Origin: Shimwellia pseudoproteus
GTDB lineage: Bacteria; Pseudomonadota; Gammaproteobacteria; Enterobacterales; Enterobacteriaceae
DNA length: 56,142 nucleotides
Reading direction: 5' to 3'
Assembly (NCBI RefSeq): GCF_016415625.1
Contig: NZ_WBXP01000026.1
Coordinates: 1-56,142, forward strand
The stretch's first letter is position 1. Each line of letters opens with the position of its first letter. Shown piece after piece: positions 27,372-41,834 of the stretch. The notes under the pieces are model-generated. The model saw only the letters and a list, made by a program, of their open reading frames with translations. It was not told the origin of the DNA and ran no database searches. The translations under genes were made by a program, and so were the position numbers.

Positions 27372-29201
27372 TTATTCCACAGTCACGGATTTAGCCAGGT
27401 TGCGGGGCTGGTCAACATCAGTCCCTTTAATCAATGCCGCGTGATAAGACAGCATCTGCAGCGGTACGGTATAGCAAATTGGCGCGATCAGCTCTTCCAC
27501 ATGGGGCATCGGGATCACGTGCATGGTGTCGCTGTCCGTAAAGCCCGCATCCCTGTCGGCAAAGACATACAGCTGGCCACCGCGGGCGCGGACTTCTTCG
27601 ATATTAGACTTCAGCTTTTCCAGCAGGTCGTTATTCGGTGCAATCACAATCACCGGCATATCGGCATCAATCAGCGCCAGCGGCCCGTGTTTTAGCTCAC
27701 CGGCGGCATAAGCCTCCGCATGAATATAGGAAATCTCTTTCAGCTTCAGCGCCCCTTCCATGGCAATGGGGTACTGATCGCCACGGCCCAGGAACAGCGC
27801 GTGATGTTTATCAGAGAAGTCCTCCGCCAGCGCTTCGATATGCTTATCCTGAGACAGCATCTGCTCAATACGGCTGGGCAGTGCCTGAAGTGCATGGACT
27901 ATCTGCTGTTCAACCGTGTTGCTCTGGCTTTTCAGACGGCTCATCTTCGCCACCAGCATTAACAGCACCGTCAGTTGGGTAGTAAATGCTTTGGTGGAGG
28001 CAACCCCTATCTCCGCACCGGCTTTGGTCATCAGGGCCAAATCGGACTCGCGCACCAGGGATGATCCCGGCACATTACAAATAGCCAGCGATCCCAGGTA
28101 CCCCAACTCTTTCGCCAGACGCAGCGCCGCCAGGGTATCCGCCGTCTCCCCGGATTGAGAGAGGGTGATTATCAGGCTGTTCGGGCGCAATGCGGATTTA
28201 CGGTAGCGAAATTCCGACGCGATTTCGACATCGCAGGGGATCCCGGCCAGTGCCTCAAACCAGTAACGGGCAACCATCCCGGAGTTATACGAGGTTCCAC
28301 AGGCGACAATCTGGATATTCTCCACCCGGGAAAGCAGCCCGTCGGCATCAGGGCCCAGCTCATGCAAGTCGATAGCGCCGTGATTAATCCGCCCGGCCAG
28401 CGTACTTTTGACGGCGTTTGGCTGCTCGTAAATCTCTTTTTGCATATAGTGGCGATAGATCCCTTTATCTCCCGCATCATATTGCAGGCTGGATTCCATT
28501 TCCGGGCGGGTAATCTCCTCACCACTACGGTCAAAAATGGTTACCGAACGGCGCGTGACTTCGGCAATATCCCCTTCTTCCAGGTAAATAAAGCGCCGGG
28601 TCACCGGCAGCAGGGCCAGCTGATCGGAAGCGATAAAGTTTTCCCCCACCCCGAGGCCGATAACCAGCGGGCTACCCGAACGGGCCGCCAGCAGTACATC
28701 CGGGGTACGGGAATCCATGATAACGGTGCCGTAAGCACCGCGTAACTGGGGAATGGCGCGTTTTACTGCATCACGCAGTGAGCCGCCCTGTTCCATTTCC
28801 CAGTGCACCAGATGGGCAATCACTTCGGTATCGGTATCGGAGGTGAAAACGTAGCCGCGCGCTTTCAGGGTATCGCGCAGCGCCTCGTAATTTTCAATAA
28901 TCCCGTTATGTACCACGGCAATATGGCCAGACACATGCGGATGCGCATTGGCCTCTGACGGCTCACCATGGGTTGCCCAGCGGGTGTGCGCAATGCCCGT
29001 GCCACCGTGCAGGGCGTGCTCCTGCGCCGCTTTCGACAGCATCTGAACTTTACCGACCCGACGCAGACGCGTCATATGGCCTTCACTGTCTACCACCGCC
29101 AGGCCCGCGGAGTCATAACCCCGGTACTCCAGACGGCGTAACCCTTCAAGCAGGATCTCTGCAATATCACGCTGCGCCACTGCGCCAACAATTCCACACA
29201 T
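27372..29201 (-). CDS. glmS: glucosamine-6-phosphate synthase
   Basis: GlmS converts fructose-6-phosphate and glutamine to glucosamine-6-phosphate, the entry step to peptidoglycan and LPS amino sugars. The 609-residue enzyme has the N-terminal nucleophile C2 (MCGIVGAV) with the glutaminase domain to about residue 240. Two SIS sugar-isomerase domains follow ([28 protein letters not shown]), and it ends KSVTVE. It follows glmU by 170 bp in the same order as E. coli. Confidence 0.98.
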   Translation of the reverse strand: MCGIVGAVAQRDIAEILLEGLRRLEYRGYDSAGLAVVDSEGHMTRLRRVGKVQMLSKAAQEHALHGGTGIAHTRWATHGEPSEANAHPHVSGHIAVVHNGIIENYEALRDTLKARGYVFTSDTDTEVIAHLVHWEMEQGGSLRDAVKRAIPQLRGAYGTVIMDSRTPDVLLAARSGSPLVIGLGVGENFIASDQLALLPVTRRFIYLEEGDIAEVTRRSVTIFDRSGEEITRPEMESSLQYDAGDKGIYRHYMQKEIYEQPNAVKSTLAGRINHGAIDLHELGPDADGLLSRVENIQIVACGTSYNSGMVARYWFEALAGIPCDVEIASEFRYRKSALRPNSLIITLSQSGETADTLAALRLAKELGYLGSLAICNVPGSSLVRESDLALMTKAGAEIGVASTKAFTTQLTVLLMLVAKMSRLKSQSNTVEQQIVHALQALPSRIEQMLSQDKHIEALAEDFSDKHHALFLGRGDQYPIAMEGALKLKEISYIHAEAYAAGELKHGPLALIDADMPVIVIAPNNDLLEKLKSNIEEVRARGGQLYVFADRDAGFTDSDTMHVIPMPHVEELIAPICYTVPLQMLSYHAALIKGTDVDQPRNLAKSVTVE

Positions 29202-29371
29202 AGTAATTTATTCCGGTAATGGCTTTCGCCGACGTTGTCGCTGACCTGTATGCCCGTGTTCGGGCGCCCCGAGCCTTGTAGAGAGTGGGGTTATAATGTT
29301 GTGCTCATTGGCACATGGCGGCGCATTGAAATGCCCTCACCGTGGATGCCCCCTTACGGGGGCACCAAAGA
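29202..29371 (-). promoter_or_regulatory. glmU-glmS spacer / glmS 5' leader
   Basis: In E. coli this spacer is cleaved by RNase E and the small RNA GlmZ pairs with the glmS leader to open its ribosome site. The sequence next to the ATG (ACCGGAATAAATTACT) is conserved here. A perfect TGCCCCC/GGGGGCA hairpin with a TTAC loop lies at 29347-29364, just behind the glmU stop. The exact GlmZ pairing was not computed. Confidence 0.45.
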
Positions 29372-30742
29372 TTATTTTTTCTTCACCGGGCGCTGCCAGC
29401 CGGCTTTACGCACCATCGGTACCCGGCTTAATACCAGCTCATCATCGCCCACATTGCGGGTAACGGTGGTTCCCGCCGCAATGGTGGACCCTTTACCAAT
29501 GGTGACCGGCGCCACCAGCTGGGTATCGGAGCCAACAAAAACATCATCGCCAATAATGGTTTTGAATTTATTGGCGCCATCATAGTTACAGGTAATCGTA
29601 CCGGCACCAATGTTCACATTATCGCCGATTTCCGCATCCCCCAGATAACTGAGGTGGCCCGCTTTGGAGCCTTTGCCCAGCCGGGCTTTTTTCATTTCAA
29701 CGAAGTTACCGACATGGGCATCTTCTGCCAGCTCTGCCCCGGGGCGCAGGCGGGCAAAGGGCCCGACAGTACAGCGCGCCTGAAGATGAGCATCCTCGAT
29801 AACCGTATAAGGGCTGAGTACGCAGTCATCGTCAATAATGCTGTTTTTGATAACACAGCCCGCGGCGATTTTTACCCGGTTTCCCAGCTGTACGCGGCCT
29901 TCAATGATCACATTGGTGTCAATATCAACGTCGCGGCCGTGGGTTAACTCACCGCGCAGATCGAAACGTGCCGGATCGCGCAGCATCACCCCGGCCAGCA
30001 GCAGACGTTCTGCCTGTTCAGTCTGGTAGACTCGCTCCAGCCGCGCCAGTTGCAGGCGGTTATTTACCCCTTCCACTTCGCTAAGACGGTCCGGCTGTAC
30101 CGCAACAACCTCATGGCCTTCACCGGCAGCCATGGCGATAATGTCGGTGATATAAAACTCGCCCTGGGCATTGTTGTTATCCAGTTTTGCCAGCCAGCGC
30201 TTCAGATCCGCGCCGTTGGCCACCAGGATACCGGTGTTAATTTCTTTGATCAGGCGCTGCTCGTCACTGGCGTCTTTATGCTCCACGATCCCCACCACGC
30301 AGCCGTTAACCCGGGCGATGCGCCCATAGCCCGTAGGATCGTCAAGATTGACCGTCAGCAGCCCAATGCCGCCTGCCGGTTTCGCGCTGCACAAACGCTG
30401 TAAAGTCGCCACGGAGATAAGCGGGACATCCCCGTAAAGCATCAGAATATCTTCATCATCAGAAAAGTTTGGCGCAGCCTGCTGCATGGCGTGACCGGTC
30501 CCTAGCTGCTCGGCCTGCAATACCCAGTTGAGGTGGTTACCGGTCAGCGTCTGTTTGAGCAGTTCCCCACCGTGGCCATACACCAGATTGATCTGTCTGG
30601 CGCCTATCTGGGTCGCCGCATCAATCACGTGCTGAACCATTGGTTTACCGGCCAGGGTATGCAGCACTTTAGGAAGGTCAGAATACATTCGGGTCCCTTT
30701 ACCAGCGGCAAGGATAACCACGCTCATTGTATTGTTTGACAT
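29372..30742 (-). CDS. glmU: bifunctional N-acetylglucosamine-1-phosphate uridyltransferase / glucosamine-1-phosphate acetyltransferase
   Basis: GlmU makes UDP-GlcNAc in two steps. The 456-residue protein has the N-terminal pyrophosphorylase domain ([16 protein letters not shown], about residues 11-26). A left-handed beta-helix with hexapeptide repeats follows (for example [23 protein letters not shown]) and carries the acetyltransferase site ([12 protein letters not shown]). It ends RRPVKKK-like (QRPVKKK) as in E. coli. It is co-transcribed with glmS. Confidence 0.98.
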   Translation of the reverse strand: MSNNTMSVVILAAGKGTRMYSDLPKVLHTLAGKPMVQHVIDAATQIGARQINLVYGHGGELLKQTLTGNHLNWVLQAEQLGTGHAMQQAAPNFSDDEDILMLYGDVPLISVATLQRLCSAKPAGGIGLLTVNLDDPTGYGRIARVNGCVVGIVEHKDASDEQRLIKEINTGILVANGADLKRWLAKLDNNNAQGEFYITDIIAMAAGEGHEVVAVQPDRLSEVEGVNNRLQLARLERVYQTEQAERLLLAGVMLRDPARFDLRGELTHGRDVDIDTNVIIEGRVQLGNRVKIAAGCVIKNSIIDDDCVLSPYTVIEDAHLQARCTVGPFARLRPGAELAEDAHVGNFVEMKKARLGKGSKAGHLSYLGDAEIGDNVNIGAGTITCNYDGANKFKTIIGDDVFVGSDTQLVAPVTIGKGSTIAAGTTVTRNVGDDELVLSRVPMVRKAGWQRPVKKK

Positions 30743-31049
30743 ACGCGTCCTGATTCTGAGTTGATGAGAAAGTAAAGCGGTTTCACATTGAAAATTCTAC
30801 ATATTTTTCAACACGAAATGGGTTGTGCGCAATTCACGCATCGGGACCGCTTTATTAAATTATTACGGGTTATACAGCAGAGAATGATGGGTAAAAGATG
30901 TCTTTTCCCAGCGATAAACGCCGCTATATGACGGATTTTCAGCTTATTTTAGCATTGAAATAAAGCCACAGAATCCACTATGGCACAGCAAAAAGCTATC
31001 GGGAAAAGCTGACTGTCAGGCCTGGGGGCAGGCGGTGGGCCAGAAAAGC
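30743..31049. other. glmU upstream region
   Basis: About 300 bp that should contain the glmU promoters. I see A/T-rich stretches and no coding frame with a ribosome site. Nothing else is recognisable. Confidence 0.3.
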
Positions 31050-31077
31050 AAAAAGGCCGCCGGTGGCGACCTTTTTT
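31050..31077 (-). terminator. intrinsic terminator of a small transcription unit
   Basis: AAAAGG...CGCC / GGCG...CCTTTT forms a stem with one mismatch, flanked by A- and T-runs, so it can work in both directions. On the minus strand it lies 51 bp after the stop of the candidate 16-residue peptide. Confidence 0.7.
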
Positions 31078-31128
31078 AACGCTGATATTTCCGCCTGGGC
31101 CTGTCTGGTCCCGGGCCGGAAAATACAA

Positions 31129-31179
31129 TCAGAAGCGCAGCGTGCTAAGAATAGCCATAATTTTGTTTAACAGTTTCAT
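31129..31179 (-). CDS. candidate 16-residue peptide in a CRP-linked small transcript
   Basis: The frame encodes MKLLNKIMAILSTLRF, a short basic, amphipathic peptide. AAGG lies about 8 bases before the ATG. A promoter (TTGATG, 17-bp spacer, TACTAT), a consensus CRP site and an intrinsic terminator bracket it, giving a transcript of about 175 nt. I do not recognise the peptide with confidence. The transcript could instead act mainly as a small RNA. Confidence 0.5.
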   Translation of the reverse strand: MKLLNKIMAILSTLRF

Positions 31180-31232
31180 GAAATCAGCCTTGTTCGTTTC
31201 AGTAAATAGTGACGTTAATCACATCTGGCGAA

Positions 31233-31284
31233 ATAGTACGCGAAGCACTGCTGCTCATCAACTTTTTTTGTGACCTCAGTCACA
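31233..31284 (-). promoter_or_regulatory. CRP site and sigma70 promoter of the small transcript
   Basis: On the minus strand a consensus CRP operator TGTGA-CTGAGG-TCACA (31269-31284) is followed by TTGATG, exactly 17 bases, then TACTAT (31233-31238). The CRP centre would be about 50 bp upstream of the predicted transcription start near 31226, which is between the classical class I and class II positions. Both elements are strong by consensus. Confidence 0.7.
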
Positions 31285-31325
31285 CTCATAACCTGGAGGA
31301 CGCCGGCGCGTTTTTGTACGGCAAA

Positions 31326-31357
31326 TAAAAAAGCCAGCCGGTTTCCCGACTGGCTTT
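31326..31357 (-). terminator. atp operon terminator
   Basis: On the minus strand AAAGCCAGTCGG, a GAAA loop and CCGGCTGGCTTT are followed by T-rich sequence, starting about 20 bp after the atpC stop. It ends the atpIBEFHAGDC transcript. Confidence 0.9.
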
Positions 31358-31376
31358 CCTGATTTACAGGCCGGTA

Positions 31377-31796
31377 TTACATCGCTTTCTTGGTCAATTC
31401 GATAACGCGTAGTTTGGCGATCGCTTTGGCCAGCTCCGCAGAAGCCTGGGCGTAGTCCACATCCCCGTGGGAACTGCGGATATGCTCTTCAACTTTACGT
31501 TTAGATTCCAGGGCTCGCGCTTCGTCGAGATCCTGGCCGCGGATAGCGGTATCAGCCAGTACAGTTACGTTACCCGGCTGAACTTCCAGTACACCACCGG
31601 AGAGATAAATAAACTCTTCGTGGCCGAACTGTTTAACGATGCGGATCATACCAGGCTTAATGGCGGTGAGCAGCGGGGCGTGACCCGGGAAAATACCCAG
31701 CTCACCTTCGCTACCCGTTACCTGAATTTTCTCAACCAGGCCGGAGAACATCTCCTGCTCTGCGCTGACAACGTCCAGGTGGTAAGTCATTGCCAT
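31377..31796 (-). CDS. atpC: ATP synthase F1 subunit epsilon
   Basis: The 139-residue epsilon subunit belongs to the central stalk and can inhibit ATP hydrolysis through its C-terminal helices. It has an N-terminal beta-sandwich ([36 protein letters not shown]) and a helical C-terminus ending ELTKKAM. It is the last gene of the operon, 21 bp behind atpD. Confidence 0.98.
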   Translation of the reverse strand: MAMTYHLDVVSAEQEMFSGLVEKIQVTGSEGELGIFPGHAPLLTAIKPGMIRIVKQFGHEEFIYLSGGVLEVQPGNVTVLADTAIRGQDLDEARALESKRKVEEHIRSSHGDVDYAQASAELAKAIAKLRVIELTKKAM

Positions 31797-31817
31797 ATCA
31801 CCCTCCAGTTCAAGGCG

Positions 31818-34090
<2,273 letters not shown>

Positions 34091-34109
34091 GAGCTTCTCC
34101 TCTGCGCCA

Positions 34110-34134
34110 GACGGCCTGTCTCAGACAGGCCGTC
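34110..34134 (-). promoter_or_regulatory. hairpin between atpA and atpG
   Basis: A perfect 11-bp stem (GACGGCCTGTC / GACAGGCCGTC) with a 3-base loop fills the atpA-atpG spacer and ends 20 bp before the atpG start codon. No U-run follows, so it is more likely an mRNA-stability or translation-tuning element than a terminator. It fits the low gamma stoichiometry relative to alpha. Confidence 0.55.
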
Positions 34135-34140
34135 CAGACA

Positions 34141-35682
34141 TTACCAGGACTGGGTTGCTTTAAACGTATCGAGGATGCCTTTCAGCTTGCCTTCGATTTC
34201 GTCGTTATAAGCGCCGGTCTGGTTGATGTCCTGCAGCAGCTGAGCATGATCACGGTCAGCGTAAGCCAGCAGGGCAGCTTCGAAGCTACCGATTTTCGCC
34301 AGCTCAACATCTTCCAGGTAACCACGTTCAGCAGCGAACAGAACCAGAGACTGCTGTGCGACGGACATCGGCGCATACTGTTTCTGTTTCAGGAGCTCGG
34401 TCACTTTCTGGCCGTGGCTCAGCTGTTTACGGGTTGCATCATCAAGGTCAGATGCAAACTGGGAGAACGCCGCCAGTTCACGATACTGTGCCAGTGCGGT
34501 ACGGATACCACCGGACAGTTTTTTCATGATCTTGGTCTGAGCAGCACCACCTACACGGGATACGGAGATACCCGGGTTAACCGCAGGACGAATACCGGCG
34601 TTAAACAGGTTGGATTCCAGGAAGATCTGACCATCGGTAATAGAAATTACGTTGGTCGGAACGAACGCGGAAACGTCACCTGCCTGAGTTTCGATAATCG
34701 GCAGTGCGGTCAGAGAACCGGTTTTCCCTTTGACTTCACCTTTGGTGAACTCTTCAACGTATTCAGCGTTTACACGCGCCGCACGTTCCAGCAGACGGGA
34801 GTGCAGATAGAATACGTCGCCCGGGAATGCTTCACGGCCTGGCGGACGACGAAGCAGCAGGGAGATCTGACGATAAGCGACAGCCTGTTTAGACAGGTCA
34901 TCATAAATGATCAGCGCATCTTCACCGCGGTCACGGAAGTATTCACCCATTGCACAACCGGCATACGGCGCCAGGTATTGCAGTGCAGCGGATTCGGATG
35001 CAGTAGCCACCACAACGATGGTATTAGCCAGTGCACCGTGCTCTTCCAGTTTACGTACCACGTTAGAGATAGTGGACGCTTTCTGGCCGATAGCCACATA
35101 GATACATTTGATGCCGGAATCACGTTGGTTGATTATCGCATCAACCGCCATTGCGGTTTTACCGGTCTGACGGTCACCGATGATCAATTCACGCTGGCCA
35201 CGACCGATTGGGATCATGGCATCAACGGATTTATAACCAGTCTGCACTGGCTGATCAACGGACTGACGTTCGATTACACCCGGCGCGATGGCTTCAACGG
35301 CCGCGAAGCCGTCGTTGTCAACCGGACCTTTACCGTCGATAGGCGCACCCAGGGTGTTCACCACACGACCCAGCAGGCCACGGCCTACCGGAACTTCCAG
35401 AATACGACCGGTACATTTGACTTTCATGCCTTCGGCAAGGTCAGCGTACGGGCCCATGACTACCGCACCTACAGAGTCGCGCTCCAGGTTCAGTGCGATA
35501 GCGTAACGGTTACCCGGCAGGGAGATCATTTCCCTCTGCATCACATCGGCCAGGCCGTGGACGCGGATAATACCGTCGCTTACAGATACGATTGTACCTT
35601 CGTTGTGAGCCTCGCTCACCACGTTGAACTGGTCAATGCGCTGCTTGATCAGTTCGCTGATTTCGGTGGAATTCAGTTGCAT
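34141..35682 (-). CDS. atpA: ATP synthase F1 subunit alpha
   Basis: The 513-residue non-catalytic nucleotide-binding subunit has P-loop GDRQTGKTA near residue 170, the arginine-finger region ([11 protein letters not shown]) and the N-terminal [16 protein letters not shown] that binds delta. It assembles as alpha3beta3. The plus-strand frame 34246-35865 (539 codons) is antisense to this gene and is not real. The spacing to atpH is 12 bp. Confidence 0.99.
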   Translation of the reverse strand: MQLNSTEISELIKQRIDQFNVVSEAHNEGTIVSVSDGIIRVHGLADVMQREMISLPGNRYAIALNLERDSVGAVVMGPYADLAEGMKVKCTGRILEVPVGRGLLGRVVNTLGAPIDGKGPVDNDGFAAVEAIAPGVIERQSVDQPVQTGYKSVDAMIPIGRGQRELIIGDRQTGKTAMAVDAIINQRDSGIKCIYVAIGQKASTISNVVRKLEEHGALANTIVVVATASESAALQYLAPYAGCAMGEYFRDRGEDALIIYDDLSKQAVAYRQISLLLRRPPGREAFPGDVFYLHSRLLERAARVNAEYVEEFTKGEVKGKTGSLTALPIIETQAGDVSAFVPTNVISITDGQIFLESNLFNAGIRPAVNPGISVSRVGGAAQTKIMKKLSGGIRTALAQYRELAAFSQFASDLDDATRKQLSHGQKVTELLKQKQYAPMSVAQQSLVLFAAERGYLEDVELAKIGSFEAALLAYADRDHAQLLQDINQTGAYNDEIEGKLKGILDTFKATQSW

Positions 35683-35694
35683 GCTCCAGTCCCC

Positions 35695-36228
35695 TTAAGA
35701 CTGCAAGACGTCTGCCAGGCGGTCCAGACGGCCACGAATGCTGCCATCTATGACCATATCACCCGCGCGGATGATGACACCTGCCATTACAGACTTATCA
35801 ATTTTGCAATTCAGCTTCACTTTGCGAGACAGACGTTTTTCCATCGCGGTGCTGATCTTCGTTAATTGGGCATCGCTCAGTGCGCTGGCAGAAGTGACTT
35901 CCACTTCTACTATCGCCTCTGATGCGGCCCGCAGTTGAATAAACTGCTCAAGAACATCAGGAAGTACCGCCAGACGCCCATTTTCCGCCATCACCTGAAT
36001 CAGGTTCTGTGCGTGGGTATCCAGCTGATCACCACAAATTTCGATAAACGTTTTGGCGAGAGTTTCCGGGGCCAGAGCACCAGAAATCAATTCATCCATT
36101 TTGTCGTTCTTCGTCACCTCGGCGGCGAACGCCAGCATGGTTTGCCAGCGGTCAATGCTTTGGTGCTCGGCGGCAAAGTCAAAAGCTGCTTTGGCGTAGG
36201 GGCGAGCTACAGTTACAAATTCAGACAT
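35695..36228 (-). CDS. atpH: ATP synthase F1 subunit delta
   Basis: The 177-residue peripheral-stalk subunit joins alpha to the b dimer. Its N-terminal helical domain ([16 protein letters not shown]) and C-terminal segment ([22 protein letters not shown]) are typical. It lies 14 bp downstream of atpF and 12 bp upstream of atpA. Confidence 0.98.
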   Translation of the reverse strand: MSEFVTVARPYAKAAFDFAAEHQSIDRWQTMLAFAAEVTKNDKMDELISGALAPETLAKTFIEICGDQLDTHAQNLIQVMAENGRLAVLPDVLEQFIQLRAASEAIVEVEVTSASALSDAQLTKISTAMEKRLSRKVKLNCKIDKSVMAGVIIRAGDMVIDGSIRGRLDRLADVLQS

Positions 36229-36242
36229 CAGCCCCTCCCTCC

Positions 36243-36713
36243 TTACAGTTCAGCGACCAGTTTATCAACGATGTCGCTGTTAGCAGCTTCATCCACGGAA
36301 CGCTCGATGATTTTCTCAGCACCGGCAACAGCCAGCATAGCAACTTGCTTACGCAGTTCTTCGCGGGCACGTTTACGCTCAGCATCAATTTCCGCCTGCG
36401 CCTGCGCCACGATTTTATTACGTTCCTGCTCTGCTTCAGCTTTCACTTCGTCCAGGATCTGGGCACGGCGTTTGTTTGCCTGCTCGATGATTACCTGAGC
36501 TTCCGCTTTCGCTTTTTTCAGCTGGTCGGTCGCGTTGGACTGTGCGAGGTCCAGATCCTTTTTGGCACGTTCTGCGGAAGCTAAACCGTCAGCAATTTCT
36601 TTCTGACGCTTTTCGATGGCTGCCATAATTGGCGGCCATACGTACTTCATGCAGAACAGAACAAACAGGACAAACGCGATGGCCTGGCCGAGGATTGTTG
36701 CGTTAAGATTCAC
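36243..36713 (-). CDS. atpF: ATP synthase F0 subunit b
   Basis: The 156-residue membrane-anchored stator has one N-terminal transmembrane helix ([20 protein letters not shown]). A long charged coiled coil (about 30-140) rich in Ala, Lys and Glu dimerises to hold F1 against rotation. Length equals that of the E. coli protein. It sits between atpE and atpH. Confidence 0.98.
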   Translation of the reverse strand: MNLNATILGQAIAFVLFVLFCMKYVWPPIMAAIEKRQKEIADGLASAERAKKDLDLAQSNATDQLKKAKAEAQVIIEQANKRRAQILDEVKAEAEQERNKIVAQAQAEIDAERKRAREELRKQVAMLAVAGAEKIIERSVDEAANSDIVDKLVAEL

Positions 36714-36758
36714 AGCACAATGCCTCTAATTAGTTAACGTTCTGATATTGCTTACTCA

Positions 36759-37897
<1,139 letters not shown>

Positions 37898-38278
37898 TTA
37901 CCCTTTGTTGTTAATTACAGCTGGCGCCAGGATCTGAACCACCAGCACCGATAACCATGTCACTATCAACGGTGCGAAAACCGCGTTGAAACATGCCAGT
38001 GCCACCACCAGTAAGACAAACGTTGCAATCACCTTCACACCTTCACCGATGGCGAAGGTCCAGGCCACGCGGCCTTTAGCAGGTGTATGCGCCTGGTGAC
38101 GCAAGGCAAAAAGTATAAACAGCGCATTTGGCAGCCAGACCGCCAAACCTCCCCAAAATGCAGAGGCACCCCAAACAGGGTCTTTTAGGCTAAACAGCAG
38201 TCCAATTGCAATTGCAGCCAGTAACTGAATGAACAGAAGCCTGCGAGCCATCTTCCGGCTCAAAAGCGACGCAAACAT
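37898..38278 (-). CDS. atpI: AtpI, ATP synthase assembly protein
   Basis: The 126-residue hydrophobic protein has four predicted membrane helices and is the first gene of the atp operon. AtpI assists c-ring assembly and is dispensable in E. coli. HQAHTPAKGRVAWTFAIGE and the ending QILAPAVINNKG match E. coli AtpI. A GGAG ribosome site precedes the ATG. Confidence 0.96.
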   Translation of the reverse strand: MFASLLSRKMARRLLFIQLLAAIAIGLLFSLKDPVWGASAFWGGLAVWLPNALFILFALRHQAHTPAKGRVAWTFAIGEGVKVIATFVLLVVALACFNAVFAPLIVTWLSVLVVQILAPAVINNKG

Positions 38279-38366
38279 AACGTTTACTCCTGCTCCCTAT
38301 GAGGTATGTCGCGTGTCGTATAAAACTGTCTTTATCGCTCTGAGTCAAGCCTCTAAAAGCGGTCAA

Positions 38367-38395
38367 ATTATACGGAGCGGGCTCGCGAATTCAAA
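38367..38395 (-). promoter_or_regulatory. atp operon promoter
   Basis: On the minus strand TTTGAA (38390-38395), a 17-bp spacer and TATAAT (38367-38372) lie about 90 bp upstream of atpI. The arrangement fits the known main atp promoter of E. coli. Confidence 0.75.
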
Positions 38396-38892
38396 CAGTA
38401 AGTAGCAAAAAAGTGAATAAATATTTAAATAATTTACAGAGCCCGTTTTTTTCATTTTTTGCGAAAATGGAAGCTACTCGCCAAATTATGCAAAAAATTA
38501 AAAATGCCAGTCATTAAAGCGTGCACAGGATCACATATTAAGCATTTAAATTCCGTTTTAACTTATCCCAAATAGCGATTTATGCATTACACCTGACTGA
38601 TTATTAAAACAAATATCAACAACTGTTTTTAAAAGCCCGCCAAACAAACCGCCAACAATCCATTGACATGCGGCAGCGCATTTTAACAAGGATGGTCAAT
38701 CCCTCTGGATAACCAGGGACAGGCGGATATTTTCTGACATGACAAGGGCAAAATATTGACCTTATGAGCGACGTTAAAAAATGTCGCCATTAAGGTTAAT
38801 GGCTGGTTATTTGCAACCAACTGTAACCAGATTTTCCAGCCACTTTTTTAACGATTTTGAAACAGGGTTTTTTCAGTTTTTTTTGATAAATA
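38396..38892. other. AT-rich gap between the atp promoter and rsmG
   Basis: This stretch of about 500 bp is very AT-rich. It contains a short GCGAC/GTCGC hairpin near 38768-38788 and many A/T tracts. No coding frame with a ribosome site is visible. The E. coli gap is of similar size. Confidence 0.4.
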
Positions 38893-39516
38893 TTAATTTT
38901 TTTTAGGCTGAATAATCACCAAGTGTCGCTCACCATCCAGCCGCGGCACGTTCAGACGAACCACTTTTTCGAGGGTGAAAGCCGCATCCAGGTGTTGAAG
39001 TTCCTCAACCGGCTCCACGCCTTTGAGGGCATAAAAACGGCCCTGCTCCCCGGTCAGATGATGGCACCAGTTCAGCATATCGGTCAGTGACGCAAAGGCA
39101 CGGCTGATCACCCCATCGAAAGGCGGTTCAGCGGGGAACGCCTCAACCCGGGATTGCACAGGTGTGATGTTATCAAGGTTTAACTCGTGCTGAACCTGAC
39201 GCAGGAAACGTACCCGTTTTCCCAGGCTGTCCAGCAGGGTGAAGTGTGACTGTGGGCGTACAATTGCCAGCGGGATACCCGGCAGGCCGGGGCCGGTCCC
39301 CACATCGATAAACCGCTCGCCTTGTAGCGCCGGTTCCACCACGATGCTGTCCATGATGTGGCGCACCAGCATCTCTTTCGGATCGCGAACGGAGGTCAGG
39401 TTATAAGCCTTGTTCCACTTGTTCAGCATATCCACATAGCCAATCAGCTGGTGTTTTTGGTGATCAGACAGCGTTATGCCGGCTTCGCTCAGTAAACGGT
39501 TTAATTCATTCAGCAC
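38893..39516 (-). CDS. rsmG: 16S rRNA m7G527 methyltransferase
   Basis: RsmG (GidB) methylates N7 of G527 in 16S rRNA; its loss gives low-level streptomycin resistance. The SAM-binding motif is [15 protein letters not shown] and the fold is Rossmann-like. I place the start at a GTG (39516, VLNELNRLL). This gives 207 residues, exactly the E. coli length and N-terminus, with GGAT about nine bases upstream. The upstream ATG would run through the mnmG terminator. Confidence 0.95.
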   Translation of the reverse strand: MLNELNRLLSEAGITLSDHQKHQLIGYVDMLNKWNKAYNLTSVRDPKEMLVRHIMDSIVVEPALQGERFIDVGTGPGLPGIPLAIVRPQSHFTLLDSLGKRVRFLRQVQHELNLDNITPVQSRVEAFPAEPPFDGVISRAFASLTDMLNWCHHLTGEQGRFYALKGVEPVEELQHLDAAFTLEKVVRLNVPRLDGERHLVIIQPKKN

Positions 39517-39530
39517 GTTGAGATATCCAT

Positions 39531-39556
39531 AAAAAAGAGGCCGGTTATCACCGGCC
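39531..39556 (-). terminator. intrinsic terminator/attenuator between mnmG and rsmG
   Basis: On the minus strand the stem GGCCGGT / ACCGGCC with a GATA loop is followed by TCTTTTTT. It lies 18 bp after the mnmG stop and would partly separate mnmG and rsmG expression. Confidence 0.75.
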
Positions 39557-39573
39557 CACACAATGATGAGGCA

Positions 39574-41463
39574 TCAGGCGCTGCGGCGCAACAGGCCTTG
39601 TTTCTTCAGCCACACCAGCAAAATGGAGATGGCGGCCGGGGTGATCCCGGAAATACGCGACGCCTGGCCAATGGATGTCGGCTTGTGATCGTTGAGTTTG
39701 GCGATAACCTCGTTAGACAAACCGGAAACCTGACGATAGTCGAGGGTGGCCGGCAGCAACGTGCTCTCATTGCGCTGTTGCCTGTCTATCTCATCCTGCT
39801 GGCGAGCGATATAGCCCTCATACTTCACCTGGATCTCAACCTGCTCTGCGGCCTGGGCATCATCCAGCGCCGGGGCAAACGGGCTCAGGGTGGTCAGGGT
39901 CTGATAGGTCATTTCCGGGCGGCGCAGCAGATCTTCTCCGCTGGCTTCACGGGACAGCGGCGAGGCCAGGGCAGCATTCACTTCTGCCGCGCTGTCTGAA
40001 TTAGGGTTCACCCAGGTCTCTTTCAGGCGCTGGCGCTCACGCTCGATGTTTTCCATCTTACGGTTAAATGCCGCCCAGCGGGCGTCATCCACCAGGCCCA
40101 TTTCACGGCCTGCTTCGGTCAAACGCATATCGGCGTTGTCTTCACGCAGCATCAGACGGTATTCCGCCCGGGAGGTAAACATCCGGTACGGTTCTTTGGT
40201 CCCCAGGGTACAGAGATCATCCACCAGTACCCCAAGGTAAGCCTGATCGCGGCGCGGCGCCCAGCCGTCTTTGTCAGCCGACAGTCGGCCAGCGTTCAAC
40301 CCGGCCAGCATCCCCTGGGCTGCGGCTTCTTCGTAACCGGTTGTCCCGTTGATCTGTCCGGCAAAGAACAGCCCGGCAATATATTTACTTTCCAGGGTCG
40401 GTTTCAGATCCCGGGGATCGAAGAAGTCATATTCAATGGCATAGCCAGGACGAACGATTTTGGCGTTCTCCATGCCCTGCATCGAACGGACAATCTGCAT
40501 CTGCACATCGAACGGCAGGCTGGTGGAGATACCGTTCGGGTAAATTTCGTGGCTGGTCAGCCCTTCCGGCTCAAGGAAGATCTGGTGCGCATTGCGATCG
40601 GCAAAACGCATTACTTTGTCTTCGATAGACGGACAATAACGCGGGCCAACCCCTTCAATCACGCCAGCGTACATCGGGCTGCGATCGAGGTTATTGCGGA
40701 TCACCTCATGGGTGCGCTCATTGGTATGGGTGACATAGCACGGTACCTGGCGCGGGTGTTGATCGGCGGATCCCATAAACGAGAATACCGGTACTGGATC
40801 ATCACCATGTTGCTGGGCCAGGACGCTAAAATCGATGGTACGGCCGTCAATACGCGGCGGCGTTCCGGTCTTCAGGCGGCCAACACGTAACGGCAGCTCC
40901 CGCAAACGGCGGGACAGCGGCACCGATGGCGGATCGCCCGCGCGGCCGCCGCTGTAGTTATCCAGGCCGATATGGATCTTGCCATCCAGAAACGTCCCGA
41001 CGGTGAGCACCACGGCTTTGGCCCGGAACTTCAGGCCCATTTGGGTTACTGCCCCCACCACGCGATCGTTTTCAACGATCAGATCATCCACCGCCTGCTG
41101 GAAGATCATCAGGTTGGTCTGGTTTTCCAGCGCCATGCGTACCGCTTGTTTATACAGTACGCGATCCGCCTGGGCCCGGGTTGCCCGTACTGCCGGGCCT
41201 TTGCTGGCGTTTAGTATCCTAAACTGAATACCGGCCTGGTCGATAGCGTGGGCCATCAAACCGCCTAAGGCGTCCACTTCCTTAACCAGATGTCCCTTAC
41301 CAATACCGCCGATCGCCGGGTTACAGGACATGTGTCCCAGGGTGTCGATATTGTGTGTCAGAAGAAGGGTCTGTTGACCCATGCGGGCTGCGGCCATAGC
41401 GGCTTCAGTACCTGCATGACCCCCGCCAATCACGATGACGTCAAAAGGATCCGGATAAAACAT
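39574..41463 (-). CDS. mnmG: tRNA uridine-34 5-carboxymethylaminomethyl modification enzyme MnmG
   Basis: MnmG (GidA) works with MnmE to modify U34 of several tRNAs using FAD. The 629-residue protein begins [20 protein letters not shown] with the FAD dinucleotide fold. It contains the conserved Cys in [11 protein letters not shown] and ends GLLRRSA. The ORF start 63 bases upstream is rejected because the extension is not conserved and lies near oriC. The gene is transcribed away from oriC, which in E. coli affects initiation. Confidence 0.98.
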   Translation of the reverse strand: MFYPDPFDVIVIGGGHAGTEAAMAAARMGQQTLLLTHNIDTLGHMSCNPAIGGIGKGHLVKEVDALGGLMAHAIDQAGIQFRILNASKGPAVRATRAQADRVLYKQAVRMALENQTNLMIFQQAVDDLIVENDRVVGAVTQMGLKFRAKAVVLTVGTFLDGKIHIGLDNYSGGRAGDPPSVPLSRRLRELPLRVGRLKTGTPPRIDGRTIDFSVLAQQHGDDPVPVFSFMGSADQHPRQVPCYVTHTNERTHEVIRNNLDRSPMYAGVIEGVGPRYCPSIEDKVMRFADRNAHQIFLEPEGLTSHEIYPNGISTSLPFDVQMQIVRSMQGMENAKIVRPGYAIEYDFFDPRDLKPTLESKYIAGLFFAGQINGTTGYEEAAAQGMLAGLNAGRLSADKDGWAPRRDQAYLGVLVDDLCTLGTKEPYRMFTSRAEYRLMLREDNADMRLTEAGREMGLVDDARWAAFNRKMENIERERQRLKETWVNPNSDSAAEVNAALASPLSREASGEDLLRRPEMTYQTLTTLSPFAPALDDAQAAEQVEIQVKYEGYIARQQDEIDRQQRNESTLLPATLDYRQVSGLSNEVIAKLNDHKPTSIGQASRISGITPAAISILLVWLKKQGLLRRSA

Positions 41464-41564
41464 GGTTAACTGCCTCGCGGTGTTGCGAATGTGGGTTGAT
41501 TGTCCCGGGCCGGGAATTCTACTCAACTTTAGACGCCGGAGAAAGCCTCCGGATCGTCTCTGAT

Positions 41565-41834
41565 AAAAAGAAGATCTTTTTATTTAGAGATCTGTTCTAT
41601 TGTGATCTCTTATTAGGATCGACCTGCCTTGTGGATAACCGGGATCCGGCATTTAAGATCAATCTATTAGAGAGGATCGTTTGCTGTGAAAGATCGGTGA
41701 TCCCACACCGTATAAGCTGGGATCAAAAGAGGGACTTATGCACAGCTCAAAAAGCAGGCACGGGTTATACTTTGGATAACTACCGCTTAATCCAAGCTTC
41801 TTAAGAGAGTTATCCACAGAAAAAGGGACGATCT
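41565..41834. other. oriC: chromosomal replication origin oriC
   Basis: The region between mnmG and mioC matches enterobacterial oriC. Three AT-rich 13-mers form the unwinding element: GATCTTTTTATTT (41573-41585), GATCTGTTCTATT (41589-41601) and GATCTCTTATTAG (41604-41616). DnaA boxes are R1 TGTGGATAA (41630-41638), R2 TTATGCACA (41736-41744), R3 TTTGGATAA (41771-41779) and R4 TTATCCACA (41810-41818). Many GATC sites are present for Dam/SeqA control. R2 differs by one base from the E. coli TTATACACA. Confidence 0.97.

Noticed and set aside
34246..35865. 539-codon plus-strand open frame over atpA
   Set aside because: It is exactly antisense to a highly conserved atpA, has low-complexity Thr/Arg/Gln-rich composition and no family likeness. 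It results from biased codon use.
41496..41804. 102-codon frame across oriC
   Set aside because: It covers the 13-mers and the R1 and R2 DnaA boxes; conservation there is explained by origin function, and no ribosome site is present.
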